From positions 16,366 through 80,365 of the forward strand of contig NZ_JAALJH010000042.1 of assembly GCF_011064615.1 (NCBI RefSeq): a stretch of 64,000 nucleotides of DNA, given 5' to 3'. The translations under genes and the position numbers were made by a program. The stretch is from Aquisphaera insulae (GTDB taxonomy: Bacteria > Planctomycetota > Planctomycetia > Isosphaerales > Isosphaeraceae). This document shows positions 45,428 to 55,084 of the stretch, in pieces. The notes beneath the pieces were generated by a model. That model had not been told where the DNA came from. It searched no databases and saw nothing but the letters and a program-made list of their open reading frames with translations. Position 1 is the first letter of the stretch. Every line of letters starts with the position of its first letter.

Positions 45428-45677
45428 CGCATGCCTCCGCTCGGTGGAGAGGTGCCTCCCCCGGTGGGGATGGTCGTGAATGGTTGCGGGAAACGGTCCG
45501 ACACGACGGCGCCGGAAGGACGACCTTCGGACGCGGCGGGATCCGCGGATCGGGCCCTCCGAACGCCTGGGGCCTGGTCACCAGCCTCCCTCAAGACAAG
45601 AATCATCAAAATGGACCCGCGGCGGACATCTCGTCGGCCGATCGTGGAAATCGAGCATCAGGGGAGCGACCAGCGGG

Positions 45678-47237
45678 ATGAGATTTCCCTCCGGAGCGAG
45701 AGACATACCGGCGGCCGCGGCGCTCGCTCTCGTGTTCGCGGTCTGCGTGGTCCTGCCGATCCTCGGCCAGTTGGGGCTCGTCGCAGTCCCTCACGCCGGG
45801 AGCATCCCGCCGTTCGCGTATGCCGTGGTCGGCCTGCTGCTCACGGTTGGACTCGGGGCGACCATCCTGATCCGGCGGCGGCACGAGGCGAGCCGGACGA
45901 CGGAGGACGCGGGGCCCGCACCGGTGCCCGACGCCCTGGCCGCGGCCGCCGCCCGACAGGCCCGCCGCGCGGGAGAATTCGTCGACCGAGTTCGCGACCC
46001 GGCGCGGCGGGCCGAGCTGGGCCGGGAGCTGGGACGGATCGAGGCGGGCCGCGATCCGGAGGTCAGCACGCTGGAGGTCGTCATCTTCGGCACCGTCTCC
46101 GCGGGCAAGACCTCGCTGATCAACGCCCTGATGGGACGGAAGGTCGGCGAGACCGGCGCGGTCATGGGGACGACGAAGGCCGGCGAGACGCGGACCTATG
46201 AGCTGAAGTCCGTCGAGGCCGTCGTGCGACTGACCGACACGCCCGGGATGTCCGAGGCGGGCAACGAGGGCAAGGAGCGCGAGGCCCTGGCGCGGGGGCT
46301 GGCCGTCCGGGCCGACCTGCTCCTGTTCGTCGTCGATCACGACCTGATCCGCAGCGAGTACGCACCCCTGATCGAGCTGGCCCGGCTGGGGAAGCGGTCG
46401 ATCGTCGTCCTCAACAAGAAGGACCGATTCCCGGACGACGACCTCGCCGCGATCCTGGATCGGCTCCGCCAGCGGCTGGGGGGCGTCGTCGAGCCGGCCG
46501 ACATCGTCGCCGTGGCGGCCGATCCGCGGCCGATCCCCGTCCGCGTCGGGCGCCCGGACGGAGGGTTCGACACCGTGCTCGAGCCGGAGCTTCCGGACAT
46601 CGAGCCGCTCCGGCAGCGGATCGCCGAGGTCCTCCGCCGCGAGGGCAAGCTGCTCCACGCCACCAACCTGCTGGTCCGCGGCCGGGTCCTGGAGCAGGAG
46701 GCCCAGGCGCAGATCGACCGCGAGCGGGAGCGTTTGGCGGAGGCCGTGATCGAGCGCCACCAGTGGATCACCGCCGGCACCGTCTTCGCCAACCCGGTGC
46801 CGGCGCTCGACATCCTGGCGGGGGGCGCGGTCCAGCTCGACATGATCGCGGAGCTCGGCCGGGTCTACGGGATGGAGCTCTCCATGCCGCAGATCCGCAG
46901 CCTCGCCGGGCAGATGGCCCAGGCCGTCCTCAAGCTCGGCCTGATCGAGACCGCGACGTCGCTGATCGCCGGGATCTTCAAGCGTTCCTTCGTCGGCTTC
47001 GCGGCCGGCGGCGCGATCCAGGCGGCGACCATGGCTTATCTGGCCCGCGTCGCCGGCCGGTCGTTCCACGACTATTTCCGCCGGGGGCGGATGTGGGGGC
47101 CGGAGGGGATCAACGGCGTGGTCCTCCGCCAGTTCCAGCAGACGAGCCGCGCGGAGTTCCTCCAGGACTTCGCCTCGCAGGTGGTCCAGCGGGTCATCCA
47201 GAAGGTGCTGCCGACGGGCGGGAAGGGACCGCGATGA
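45678..47237 (+). CDS. Membrane GTPase with C-terminal DUF697-like helical domain (first copy)
   Basis: The 519-residue product starts with two membrane helices (AAALALVFAVCVVLPILGQL; AYAVVGLLLTVGLGATILI), then an Era-like GTPase domain: G1 GTVSAGKTS, G2 near TTKAGETRTY, G3 DTPGMSE, G4 NKKD. A C-terminal DUF697-like helical segment (NPVPALDILAGGAVQLDMI) follows. ATG 45678 starts the first hydrophobic segment; the frame stays open upstream, but that part lacks protein character. The stop overlaps the amidase start (ATGA at 47234). Confidence 0.87.
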   Translation: MRFPSGARDIPAAAALALVFAVCVVLPILGQLGLVAVPHAGSIPPFAYAVVGLLLTVGLGATILIRRRHEASRTTEDAGPAPVPDALAAAAARQARRAGEFVDRVRDPARRAELGRELGRIEAGRDPEVSTLEVVIFGTVSAGKTSLINALMGRKVGETGAVMGTTKAGETRTYELKSVEAVVRLTDTPGMSEAGNEGKEREALARGLAVRADLLLFVVDHDLIRSEYAPLIELARLGKRSIVVLNKKDRFPDDDLAAILDRLRQRLGGVVEPADIVAVAADPRPIPVRVGRPDGGFDTVLEPELPDIEPLRQRIAEVLRREGKLLHATNLLVRGRVLEQEAQAQIDRERERLAEAVIERHQWITAGTVFANPVPALDILAGGAVQLDMIAELGRVYGMELSMPQIRSLAGQMAQAVLKLGLIETATSLIAGIFKRSFVGFAAGGAIQAATMAYLARVAGRSFHDYFRRGRMWGPEGINGVVLRQFQQTSRAEFLQDFASQVVQRVIQKVLPTGGKGPR

Positions 47238-48595
47238 ACCTGTATCAGGACGAGGACGACGGCATCCGCGGGACCGGTCGAGCCATCCGCGACGGGGGGA
47301 CCTCCTGCGAGGAGGTCGTCCAGCGCTGCCTCGATCGGATCGACGAGAAGGACGAGACGATCCGCGCCTGGGTCGTCGTCGATCGCGACGGGGCGCTCGC
47401 CCGGGCGCGTGAGCTCGACGAGGAGCTGCGGGCCGGCCGGGACCTCGGCCCGCTGCACGGCATCCCGCTCGGGGTCAAGGACATCATCGATGTTCGCGGC
47501 CTGCCCACCGGATGCGGCTCGCTCCGACCCTCCGACCGCCCCGCCCCGGCCGACGCCCGGATCGTCGCCCGGCTCCGCGAGGCGGGGGCCGTGATCCTGG
47601 GAAAGACCGTGACGACACCCTTCGCCTGGATCGATCCCCCGCCGACCCGCAATCCGTGGAACCTGGCGCACACGCCCGGCGGCTCCTCGAGCGGCTCGGC
47701 CGCCGCCGTGGCCTGCGGCATGTGTTTGGGGGCGATCGGGACCCAGACCGGGGGATCGATCACAAGGCCGGCCTCGTTCTGCGGCGTGGCGGGGATGAAA
47801 CCCAGCTATGGCTGTCTCCCCGTCGACGGGATCCTCCCACTCGCCCCGAGCCTCGACCATCCCGGGCCCATCGCCGGCTATGCCGCGGGCCTTCGCATCC
47901 TCTTCGAGGCGATGTGCTCGCCCGAGGAGCGGGGAGTGAGCGACTCCAGGCTTCGTCTGAGACCCGAGAAGCCACGCCCGCGACTCGGTCGCCTGGCCGG
48001 CTTCTTCGACGATCACGCCCACGCCGATTTGAGGTGGGGAATGCGTGGGTTCCTGAACTGGTACGAGGGTTGGGGCGGAGCCTCAGTGATTGAGCTGGAG
48101 CCGCCCGACCTCTTCGGTGCGATCCTCCGGAACCATCGGACGATCCTCGCGGCAGAGGCATACGAAGTGCATCGCGATCGCTATGCGATACTCCCCGAAG
48201 CGTATCCTCCGCGGATCGCCGCGCTGGTCGAGGAAGGAGCGAAGGTGCGGGCAGAGGACGTCGAGGCGGCCCGGCACGCCCGCCCGGAGTTCGTTGCCCG
48301 GCTCCTGGATCTCTTCCAGGGCGACGAGCCCGTGGACGCCCTGATCACGCCGGCGACGACTGAGTTTCCGCCCGATCCGTCCACGACCGGCGATCCGGCG
48401 TTCAATTCCCCGTGGAGCTTACTGGGCTTCCCGACGGTGAGCTTTCCGATCGGTCGATCTGAGAGCGGACTGCCCCTCGCCGTCCAGTTCATAGGGAAGC
48501 CGGGGACCGATCTCGGACTCCTGGACCTGGCGGACTGGTGCGAGCGGAAGAATCAGCAGGCTCATCGACGTTCCAGGAATATCCCCAATGGCTGA
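47234..48595 (+). CDS. Amidase signature family protein
   Basis: The 453-residue product shows the amidase-signature core: PLGVKDIIDVRGLPTGCGS with the catalytic Lys, TPGGSSSGSAAAVACGM with the cis-Ser, and GTQTGGSITRPASFCGVAGM with the nucleophilic Ser. GatA-like enzymes and broader amidases share it. No GatB/GatC is adjacent, so a stand-alone amidase is likelier than an amidotransferase subunit. It is coupled at both ends to the GTPase genes, overlapping the downstream one by eight bases. Confidence 0.92.
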   Translation: MNLYQDEDDGIRGTGRAIRDGGTSCEEVVQRCLDRIDEKDETIRAWVVVDRDGALARARELDEELRAGRDLGPLHGIPLGVKDIIDVRGLPTGCGSLRPSDRPAPADARIVARLREAGAVILGKTVTTPFAWIDPPPTRNPWNLAHTPGGSSSGSAAAVACGMCLGAIGTQTGGSITRPASFCGVAGMKPSYGCLPVDGILPLAPSLDHPGPIAGYAAGLRILFEAMCSPEERGVSDSRLRLRPEKPRPRLGRLAGFFDDHAHADLRWGMRGFLNWYEGWGGASVIELEPPDLFGAILRNHRTILAAEAYEVHRDRYAILPEAYPPRIAALVEEGAKVRAEDVEAARHARPEFVARLLDLFQGDEPVDALITPATTEFPPDPSTTGDPAFNSPWSLLGFPTVSFPIGRSESGLPLAVQFIGKPGTDLGLLDLADWCERKNQQAHRRSRNIPNG

Positions 48596-49979
48596 GCCCG
48601 CGCACATCGAGGAACAGAAGACCGAGTCGGTCGACACGCCGGCCGACGAGGTCGATCGCGCCCGCGACAGCCTGGAGGCCACGCTCGCCGAGCTGCGGCT
48701 CACGCCCGAGGAGGAGAAGGCGCTCGCCCCGGAGATCAACCGGCTCCGCGAGCTGACGAAGAAGCTCGACGAGACCACGATCGAGATCGCCGCGTTCGGC
48801 ATGGTCAGCCGGGGGAAGTCCTCGGTCCTCAATGCCCTCCTGGGCCGGGACGTCTTCGAGGTCGGCCCGACCCACGGGACCACGACCAGCCGCTCCGCCC
48901 AGCGATGGGAAGAGGGCGCCCGCGGCGGCTCCGGCCTCGACCAGGCGCGGCTCGTGCTGGTGGACACGCCGGGGATCGACGAGATCGGCGGCGAGGTCCG
49001 CGAGACGATCGCCCGCGAGGTGGCCCGGACGGCGGACCTGCTCCTCTTCGTCGTCTCCGGCGACATGCAGCGGAGGGAGGTCCAGGCCCTCTCCGAGCTG
49101 AGGTCGCACCAGAAGCCGATCATCCTGGTCTTCAACCAGATCGACCGCTACCCGGAGGCCGACCGCGAGTCGATCCACGCCAAGCTCGAGGACGAGCGGG
49201 TCAAGGGCCTGATCCACCCCGAGGACATCGTCCTGACGGCGGCCCGACCCGACCCGGTCCGGGTCAAGGTCCGCGAGGCCGACGGCCCGTCGAAGGTCGT
49301 CTGGGAACGCCCCGCTCCGACGATCGAGCCGCTCAAGGCCCGCATCCTGGACGTCCTCGAGCGCGAGGGGAAGGCCCTGGTCGCCCTCAACACGCTGCTC
49401 CTGGCCGGCGACCTCCACGCGGAGATCGTCAACCGCAAGGTCCGGATCCGCGACGAGGCCGCCAACCGGCTGATCTGGAACTACGCCATCGCCAAGGGGC
49501 TGGCGGTGGGGATCAACCCGATCCCGGTGGTGGACCTGGCCGGCGGCGTGGCGGTGGACGTCGCCATGATCGTCGCGCTCAGCCGCGTCTACGGGATCCC
49601 CCTGACGAGGGCCTCGGCCGCGAAGCTCGTCCGCGACATGACCGTGGCGATTGGCGCGGTCGGGCTCGTCCAGGTGGGCCTGCGGCTGGTCCGCAGCGGC
49701 GTCAAGTCGGCCATGGCCGGCCTGACCGTGATGACGGGGGGCCTGGCCGGCCCGCTCACCGCGCTCGGCTACACGGCGCTCGGGCTCTCGCAGGGGGCCG
49801 CCGCCGCCTCGGCCTCGTACGTGATCGGCCAGGGGGCCCGGACGTACCTCCGCCAGGGCTGCCAGTGGGGCCCGAAGGGGATCAAGACCGTGATCAACCA
49901 GATCCTCGCCGACGCCCAGAAGGACTCGATCGTCCAGCGGCTCCGCGAGGACCTCAAGAATCGACTCAAGAACAAATGA
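48588..49979 (+). CDS. GTPase with C-terminal DUF697-like helical domain (second copy)
   Basis: The 463-residue product has an N-terminal coiled coil, then a GTPase domain with G1 GMVSRGKSS, G2 GTTTSR, G3 DTPGIDE and G4 NQID, and a C-terminal helical DUF697-like domain (GINPIPVVDLAGGVAVDVAM; GLTVMTGGLAGPLTALGYTA). It lacks the N-terminal membrane helices of the first copy, but the C-terminal ends of the two (RMWGPEGINGV / QWGPKGIKTV) are alike, so they are paralogs. It overlaps the amidase by eight bases and the next gene by four. Confidence 0.9.
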   Translation: MAEPAHIEEQKTESVDTPADEVDRARDSLEATLAELRLTPEEEKALAPEINRLRELTKKLDETTIEIAAFGMVSRGKSSVLNALLGRDVFEVGPTHGTTTSRSAQRWEEGARGGSGLDQARLVLVDTPGIDEIGGEVRETIAREVARTADLLLFVVSGDMQRREVQALSELRSHQKPIILVFNQIDRYPEADRESIHAKLEDERVKGLIHPEDIVLTAARPDPVRVKVREADGPSKVVWERPAPTIEPLKARILDVLEREGKALVALNTLLLAGDLHAEIVNRKVRIRDEAANRLIWNYAIAKGLAVGINPIPVVDLAGGVAVDVAMIVALSRVYGIPLTRASAAKLVRDMTVAIGAVGLVQVGLRLVRSGVKSAMAGLTVMTGGLAGPLTALGYTALGLSQGAAAASASYVIGQGARTYLRQGCQWGPKGIKTVINQILADAQKDSIVQRLREDLKNRLKNK

Positions 49980-50440
49980 GCGTGCGAGCACGATGGTTGC
50001 TGGCGGCCTCGCTGGCGGTCGCGGCGGGGCTCGCGTACGAGGTCGTCTCCACGGGGGCCGTCCGCGGTGCCCTCCGCACCTTCACCGACCTGGTGCAGGT
50101 CGGGAATCGCACCGACCTGGGCGATGAGGAGCGCCTGGCCGTCGCCCGCGGCCTCTGCTCGGGGCGATACCTCGCGACCCACGCCCTCGCGGTGAGCCCC
50201 GAGGGGGGCATCGTCGGGCTCCCTCGCGCGATCGACAAGAACTTCGTGACGTGGCGGAAGGGCCCCGATGTCTGGATCTGCCCGACGAGGCGCACCAGCC
50301 GGGTCCGGCCTGTGTATCGTTTCCGATGGGAGGGAGGACGCTGGCGGTTCGACGGGCCGATCGGCGTCCTCGGGCCTGGCGGCGAGGTCGTCGCCGAGGC
50401 GGAGGACGCGACCGGGATCCTCGAGGCTCCGCATCCGTGA
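49976..50440 (+). CDS. Small membrane-anchored protein ending the GTPase operon
   Basis: The 154-residue product has one N-terminal hydrophobic helix (WLLAASLAVAAGLAYEVVST) and a soluble domain with VWICPTRRTSRVRPVYRFRW. No family recognised. It is coupled by an ATGA overlap to the second GTPase, which makes a functional link with the operon likely. It ends 10 bases before the stop of the convergent membrane-protein gene. Confidence 0.78.
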   Translation: MSVRARWLLAASLAVAAGLAYEVVSTGAVRGALRTFTDLVQVGNRTDLGDEERLAVARGLCSGRYLATHALAVSPEGGIVGLPRAIDKNFVTWRKGPDVWICPTRRTSRVRPVYRFRWEGGRWRFDGPIGVLGPGGEVVAEAEDATGILEAPHP

Positions 50441-50450
50441 GGCCCGGCGT

Positions 50451-51659
50451 TCAGACGTCCGCACCGGCCAGGGGCGCGTCGCCTTCGGGCATCCGGGCCC
50501 TCTCCCGGCGTCGGCGGCGGGCCGGCGCCTGCCACTTCAGCGTGTCCCTGTGGTGGTAATAGCCGAGGCCGAGGACCCTCGCCGCCACCACCAGCGCCCA
50601 GACGACGGCGATGCAGAAGGGGAGGGCGGCCGGGATGTAAACCCAGAAGGCCAGGCCCCGCAGCGCGAGCAACATCCCGAAAAGTCCGCAGACCCCGAAG
50701 AAGAGGACGAGGACCCGGCAGATGGCGGGCAGGATGGTCAGGCCGTGGCCCAGGATCGTACCGATCACGCCGGCCGGATTGCCGGCGAGCGGGCTGTCGT
50801 CCAGGAAGGTCCGCATGAGGACGATCGACGCATACGCGACCCCGGCCGTCAGCAGGACGCCCACGCGGAGGTACGCGGTCGGGCCATCCCCGGCCCCCGC
50901 CGACGCGGTCAGGGCCAGGGGCGCGAGCGCCGGCACGGCGCCGAAAAGCAGCCAGATGAACCAGTAGCTGAGCCCGTCGAAGAACCCATCGAAGTTGCGG
51001 TCGGGCGTCTTCGGCGGCACCGTCTCCCCCTTGCCGCTGGTGACGATGACCCGGCCGAGGTACTGCAGCAGGTAGATCACCGCGAAGGGGAGGAGGAAGA
51101 TCGCCGGCGTCACCGTGATCAGGTTCACGAGGATCCCCATGGGGCCGGCGCCCAGCGACTCGGCATCGGCCATGATCGTCAGGCAGTACTCCGCGACGAG
51201 CACGATCAGGATCCAGGCCGCGGCACCGATCGCGGCCACGACGCCGAGCGGATCCGCCGAGCGGAGCGGGTAGAGCAGGGCGGCGAAGAGCGAGCTCTCG
51301 GGGGCCGAGAGTGGCCTCAGCAATCCGTCCGTGATCGGCGAGCGATCGAGGGCCGCGGCTCCCGCCCGACGTCCAACCATCGCCTCGTTCAGGTCGGCGG
51401 GACGATCGCGAGCGACGGCCTCTTTCTTCTTCCGTCGCGGCTGGACTTCCGCCGGCTGGAGGTCGTAGCCGAAACCAGCCTGTTGCGACGAGTCGTCGTC
51501 TTCTCTCTCCCCCGCGAGAGCCGCCTGGTTCCATCCGTCTGCTTGCGGCGGCACCTCGAGCCTGCCCCCGCAGCTCGGGCAGCGCCCCACTCGCCCCGGG
51601 GCGGCACCCGGTACCCTGACCTTCATGCCGCAGGGGCAGACTAGCAGGGGCGTTCGCAT
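50451..51659 (-). CDS. Multi-pass membrane protein with N-terminal zinc ribbon
   Basis: The 402-residue product starts with a zinc ribbon (CPCGMKVRVPG, then CPSCGGRLEVPP), a charged linker, and then at least six membrane helices (AAIGAAAWILIVLVAEYCLT; IFLLPFAVIYLLQYLGRVIV; YWFIWLLFGAVPALAPLALT; others). No transport or enzyme motif is visible. Similar zinc-ribbon/membrane proteins are frequent in planctomycetes. ATG 51659 precedes the first Cys. Confidence 0.8.
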   Translation of the reverse strand: MRTPLLVCPCGMKVRVPGAAPGRVGRCPSCGGRLEVPPQADGWNQAALAGEREDDDSSQQAGFGYDLQPAEVQPRRKKKEAVARDRPADLNEAMVGRRAGAAALDRSPITDGLLRPLSAPESSLFAALLYPLRSADPLGVVAAIGAAAWILIVLVAEYCLTIMADAESLGAGPMGILVNLITVTPAIFLLPFAVIYLLQYLGRVIVTSGKGETVPPKTPDRNFDGFFDGLSYWFIWLLFGAVPALAPLALTASAGAGDGPTAYLRVGVLLTAGVAYASIVLMRTFLDDSPLAGNPAGVIGTILGHGLTILPAICRVLVLFFGVCGLFGMLLALRGLAFWVYIPAALPFCIAVVWALVVAARVLGLGYYHHRDTLKWQAPARRRRRERARMPEGDAPLAGADV

Positions 51660-51856
51660 GAAAGTTCTCGTTCGGCGAGGGTTGAAGGTTCCCCACGACA
51701 TTTGTACGTTACCCGGCCCGGCCCTGTCAATGACAGGTGTCCGCGGTGTATTGCTCGGCCGGCGGAAAAATCCGCCGGCCGCGACGTCATCCGGGTAGAG
51801 TACCCCGCGTGGCGGGGACGCGGGCGGTGCGAAGGCGGGTGCGAGGCCGGTCTGGC

Positions 51857-52360
51857 ATGGGGCGGATCGAGGCGGGGATCCTGGGCCGGATATTCGACGC
51901 CCAGGCGCGCGGGCTGAGGCTCTATGCATGCCAGTGGTGCGACCCGGGCGACGCGGAGGACGTCGTCCAGGAGGCGTTCGTCCGCCTCTCGGTCCAGGCC
52001 GGCATGCCGGAGAATCCGGCCGCGTGGCTCTTCCGGGTCGTCCGCAACCTGGCGGTCTCGTCGTCTCGCAGCGGCCTTCGGCGGAGGCGGCGCGAGTCCG
52101 CCGCCTCCCGGCGGGAGGCCTGGTTCGACGCCGCGGACGAGAGGCTGGACGCGGACGCCGCCGCGGGCCATCTCGCCGAGCTGGAGGCGGACTGCCGCGA
52201 GATCATCGTCGCCCGGATCTGGGGCGGACTGACGTTCGAGGAGATCGCCGGGCTCCAGGGATGTTCGCTCACCACGGCCCATCGCCGCTATCGCGAGGGG
52301 CTCTCCCTCCTTCATGAGAGGCTCGAACGGCCATGCGTCAACCCGACGGGGACGAACTGA
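51857..52360 (+). CDS. ECF sigma factor (small)
   Basis: The 167-residue product has sigma region 2 (CQWCDPGDAEDVVQEAFVRL; PAAWLFRVVRNLAVSSSRSG) and region 4 (IWGGLTFEEIAGLQGCSLTT, AHRRYREGLSLL). It is a small ECF-type sigma. The downstream gene overlaps it by 28 bases and encodes a single-pass protein, the usual anti-sigma arrangement. ATG 51857 was chosen as nearest to region 2; frames extend upstream without conservation. Confidence 0.88.
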   Translation: MGRIEAGILGRIFDAQARGLRLYACQWCDPGDAEDVVQEAFVRLSVQAGMPENPAAWLFRVVRNLAVSSSRSGLRRRRRESAASRREAWFDAADERLDADAAAGHLAELEADCREIIVARIWGGLTFEEIAGLQGCSLTTAHRRYREGLSLLHERLERPCVNPTGTN

Positions 52361-52830
52361 ACGATCTCGAAGGGAGGCTCCGCACCTGGCAGCCTTCCGC
52401 GGGGGGGCTCGACCGCGAGGCGATGATTTTCGAGGCCGGCCGGGCTAGCGTCCGCCGGTCGCCTTCCGCCGCGGTCGATCTGCGGGCGTGGCGGCTCGCG
52501 ACCGCCGCCGCGGTCGTGCTGGCGGCCGGGCTGGCCATGGGTTGGATCCGCGAGCATCGTCACGCCCGGGGGATGGAGCAAATGCTCCTCGCCCGGGCCG
52601 AGGCCGCCGCGACCTTGCCGGCGGGCCCCGCGATCGGGCCGCCGACAGACGAGCCGCCGCGACCCTTCGATCCCTCGAGCTACCTGGCGCTCGCCAGGGA
52701 AATCCAGGACGTGACGCCCGTCAAGATCGGGGTCGAACTCCCCGACGTCAGGCAGGGGAATCCGGCCGGCGCGACGGCTCCCCCCGAAGCGATCCGCGTC
52801 CGCGATCTCGATCGCGCGCTCAACCTCTGA
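52333..52830 (+). CDS. Probable anti-sigma factor-like single-pass membrane protein
   Basis: The 165-residue product has a short cytoplasmic N-terminus (MRQPDGDELNDLEGRLRTWQ), one membrane helix (LATAAAVVLAAGLAMGWI) and a periplasmic part. It overlaps the sigma gene by 28 bases and precedes a secreted-protein gene by 15 bases. The anti-sigma role is inferred from position and topology; the zinc-binding anti-sigma motif HxxxCxxC is absent. Confidence 0.72.
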   Translation: MRQPDGDELNDLEGRLRTWQPSAGGLDREAMIFEAGRASVRRSPSAAVDLRAWRLATAAAVVLAAGLAMGWIREHRHARGMEQMLLARAEAAATLPAGPAIGPPTDEPPRPFDPSSYLALAREIQDVTPVKIGVELPDVRQGNPAGATAPPEAIRVRDLDRALNL

Positions 52831-52845
52831 GGAAAAGGAACTGAC

Positions 52846-54303
52846 ATGAACGCAGCCCATCGCCTCTCCCGCATCGGTCCGATCGCCCTCGTCCTGGGAA
52901 TGGCCTGGTCCTCGCCGGCTCATTCGGACGAGCCCGCGAAGCCGAAGGTGCTGGTCGTCAGCCCGGCCGCCGCGCCGATCCCGTCGCTCCGGTATCGGCT
53001 CCTCCCGCTCCGCTCGGAGTTGAATCCGGGCAATGCGGCTCCGGTCTATCTCCGCATCCGGCATGGGCAGCGAGACGCGGTCTGGGAGGAACTCGAGAAG
53101 AACTACAAGGCATGGATCGAGGTCCCCCTGAAAGACATCCCCCTGGCCGAAGCGGAGACCTACCTGCGGTCGGTCGGCAGCTTCACGCGGATGCTTCGGA
53201 TCGGCGCCTGGCGGGAATCGTGCGACTGGGGCTACCCCCTGCGCGAGCTCCGCGAGGAAGCGATCTGGATCACCTTGCCCGACGCCCAGAACATGCGGCA
53301 GCTTTCCCGGTTGTTGCAGCTCAAGGCCCGCGTCGAGGTCGCCGGAGGGAACCACGAACGGGCCGTCGACACGATGGAGACCTGCATGGCCCTGGGGCGG
53401 CACGTGGCCGAGGGGCCCTTCCTCATCAACGCCCTGATCGGGCAGTCGATCTGCATGATGACGCTCGACGAGGTCGAGGAGCTGATCGCCCGGCCCGACG
53501 CGCCGAACCTGTACTGGGCCCTGTCCGCGCTGCCGAGGCCGCTCGTCGACCTGCGGCCCGCCTTCGAGACCGACCAGCGACTCATTGAGGGCATGATCCC
53601 CGAGATGAGCGGCGCCGACGACCCTCGACCCGTCGCCGAATGGGACACCCTGCTGGATCGTTTGTACGACCGGATTCGCAAGCTGGCCTCCGAGGTCACC
53701 AGCGACCCCAAGGCGAATGCCGCGATCGCCGCACAGCTCCCCTCCACGTCGGCCGCGTTCAAGCAGGCCAGCCTCGCCACCTCTCGCGAGTACCAGACGA
53801 ACGTGCTCCGACGAGATCCGGCGACGGTGGCCCGGATGTCGGACGCGGAGGTCGTCGTGCGCTCCCTGGTGGCCCGATATCGCGACGTGCGCGATGACCT
53901 CTTCAGGCTCGGTTACCTCTCCTGGCGCGAGGCGAAGCCGTTCCGCGAGGGCGTCGAGCTCCGCCGGAAAGTCGAGCAGTCCGGGGCGCTCGCTGCGCTG
54001 CTCGAGCCGTCCCCCACGCTGTCTGCCTGCCTGGACGCCCCGGCCCGGGCGGACCGACGGGTCGCGATCCTCCGCACCATCGAGGCGATCCGCCTCCACG
54101 CGGCCTCCCACGACGGTGCCTTGCCGAAGTCGCTGGACGCCATCGAGGATGTCCCGGTCCCCGCGGATCCCTGCACGGGCAAGCCCTTCCTCTACGCGTT
54201 GCAGGGGACGTCCGCCGGCCTCCGGGCCGAAGACGTTGGCCACGGCCTGAACTTCAAGGTGGATTATCGGATCACGGTGCGGTCCCCGTCGCCGGCGAAG
54301 TGA
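52846..54303 (+). CDS. Secreted planctomycete protein of unknown function
   Basis: The 485-residue product has a signal peptide (IGPIALVLGMAWSSPAHS) and a helical body: LLPLRSELNPGNAAPVYLRI, YKAWIEVPLKDIPLAEAETY, QLSRLLQLKARVEVAGGNHE and RPLVDLRPAFETDQRLIEGM. The repeated helical pairs suggest an alpha-solenoid. No named family beyond planctomycete homologs comes to mind. Co-transcribed with the sigma/anti-sigma pair, it may be the pair's target. Confidence 0.82.
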   Translation: MNAAHRLSRIGPIALVLGMAWSSPAHSDEPAKPKVLVVSPAAAPIPSLRYRLLPLRSELNPGNAAPVYLRIRHGQRDAVWEELEKNYKAWIEVPLKDIPLAEAETYLRSVGSFTRMLRIGAWRESCDWGYPLRELREEAIWITLPDAQNMRQLSRLLQLKARVEVAGGNHERAVDTMETCMALGRHVAEGPFLINALIGQSICMMTLDEVEELIARPDAPNLYWALSALPRPLVDLRPAFETDQRLIEGMIPEMSGADDPRPVAEWDTLLDRLYDRIRKLASEVTSDPKANAAIAAQLPSTSAAFKQASLATSREYQTNVLRRDPATVARMSDAEVVVRSLVARYRDVRDDLFRLGYLSWREAKPFREGVELRRKVEQSGALAALLEPSPTLSACLDAPARADRRVAILRTIEAIRLHAASHDGALPKSLDAIEDVPVPADPCTGKPFLYALQGTSAGLRAEDVGHGLNFKVDYRITVRSPSPAK

Positions 54304-54404
54304 TCGGAACCGCACCGCGATGTTCGGGCGCTCGCGGTGGACCGGGCGGATCGGGTAGAGTGCTCGGTGAGGATCATCCCGGTCGCGGAGAGGGTCATCC
54401 GATC

Positions 54405-54968
54405 ATGTCCGGACGAAGGCTCGGCTCGAGACTCGTGGCATCGCTGGCCGTGATGCTGCTCCTCCCCGCATCTGTCCCCGCCCAGGAGCCGAGCTCCGGC
54501 GCGGCCGACGGCGATCGGCCGGCCGCGAAGCCCTCCCAGGAAGACGCCCGCCTCGCCATGACGAAGGCGAAGGCCTGCCTCTCGATCGACGGCTACCAGA
54601 AGTACGAGCTCCTGCCCGGCGCGAAGCTCACGGCCGATGAGAAGCTCCTGATCTACTATGAACCGCTGAACTACAAGACGGTCGTCAAGGAGGGCAAGTT
54701 CGTCATCCACATGACGCAGGACGGCCAGATCCGCCGCAAGGGGGAGAAGGCCGTCCTGAGGAAGAAGAAGAACATCCTCGATTACGAGGACAAGAACGAG
54801 ACCGGCTTCGGCTGGGTCTGCCTCCGCAACAGCGTCGCGCTCAAGGGACTCCCCCCGGGCGAGTACGAGTACGACATCATCCTCCGCGACGAGCAGAACC
54901 CCGGCGCGACCGCGACCCAGACGCTGAGCTTCCGGATCGTGGCGGCGGTGATGCCGAAGGCCGAGTAG
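54405..54968 (+). CDS. Secreted protein of unknown function
   Basis: The 187-residue product has a signal peptide (LVASLAVMLLLPASVPA) and a beta-rich domain (YYEPLNYKTVVKEGKFVIHM; YEYDIILRDEQNPGATATQT). It resembles proteins that carry a single immunoglobulin-like sandwich, but I cannot name the family. ATG 54405 is the first start at the signal peptide. Confidence 0.75.
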   Translation: MSGRRLGSRLVASLAVMLLLPASVPAQEPSSGAADGDRPAAKPSQEDARLAMTKAKACLSIDGYQKYELLPGAKLTADEKLLIYYEPLNYKTVVKEGKFVIHMTQDGQIRRKGEKAVLRKKKNILDYEDKNETGFGWVCLRNSVALKGLPPGEYEYDIILRDEQNPGATATQTLSFRIVAAVMPKAE

Positions 54969-55084
54969 TGGCTTCGTCGGGACCAATGGCCCCCCGGCTG
55001 ACGATAGGCGATGTCGAACTGGAGTCGGCGGATTTGCTATGATGTGACGGATCACGATGGACCCTCAGCCAGGTGGCAAGAACG

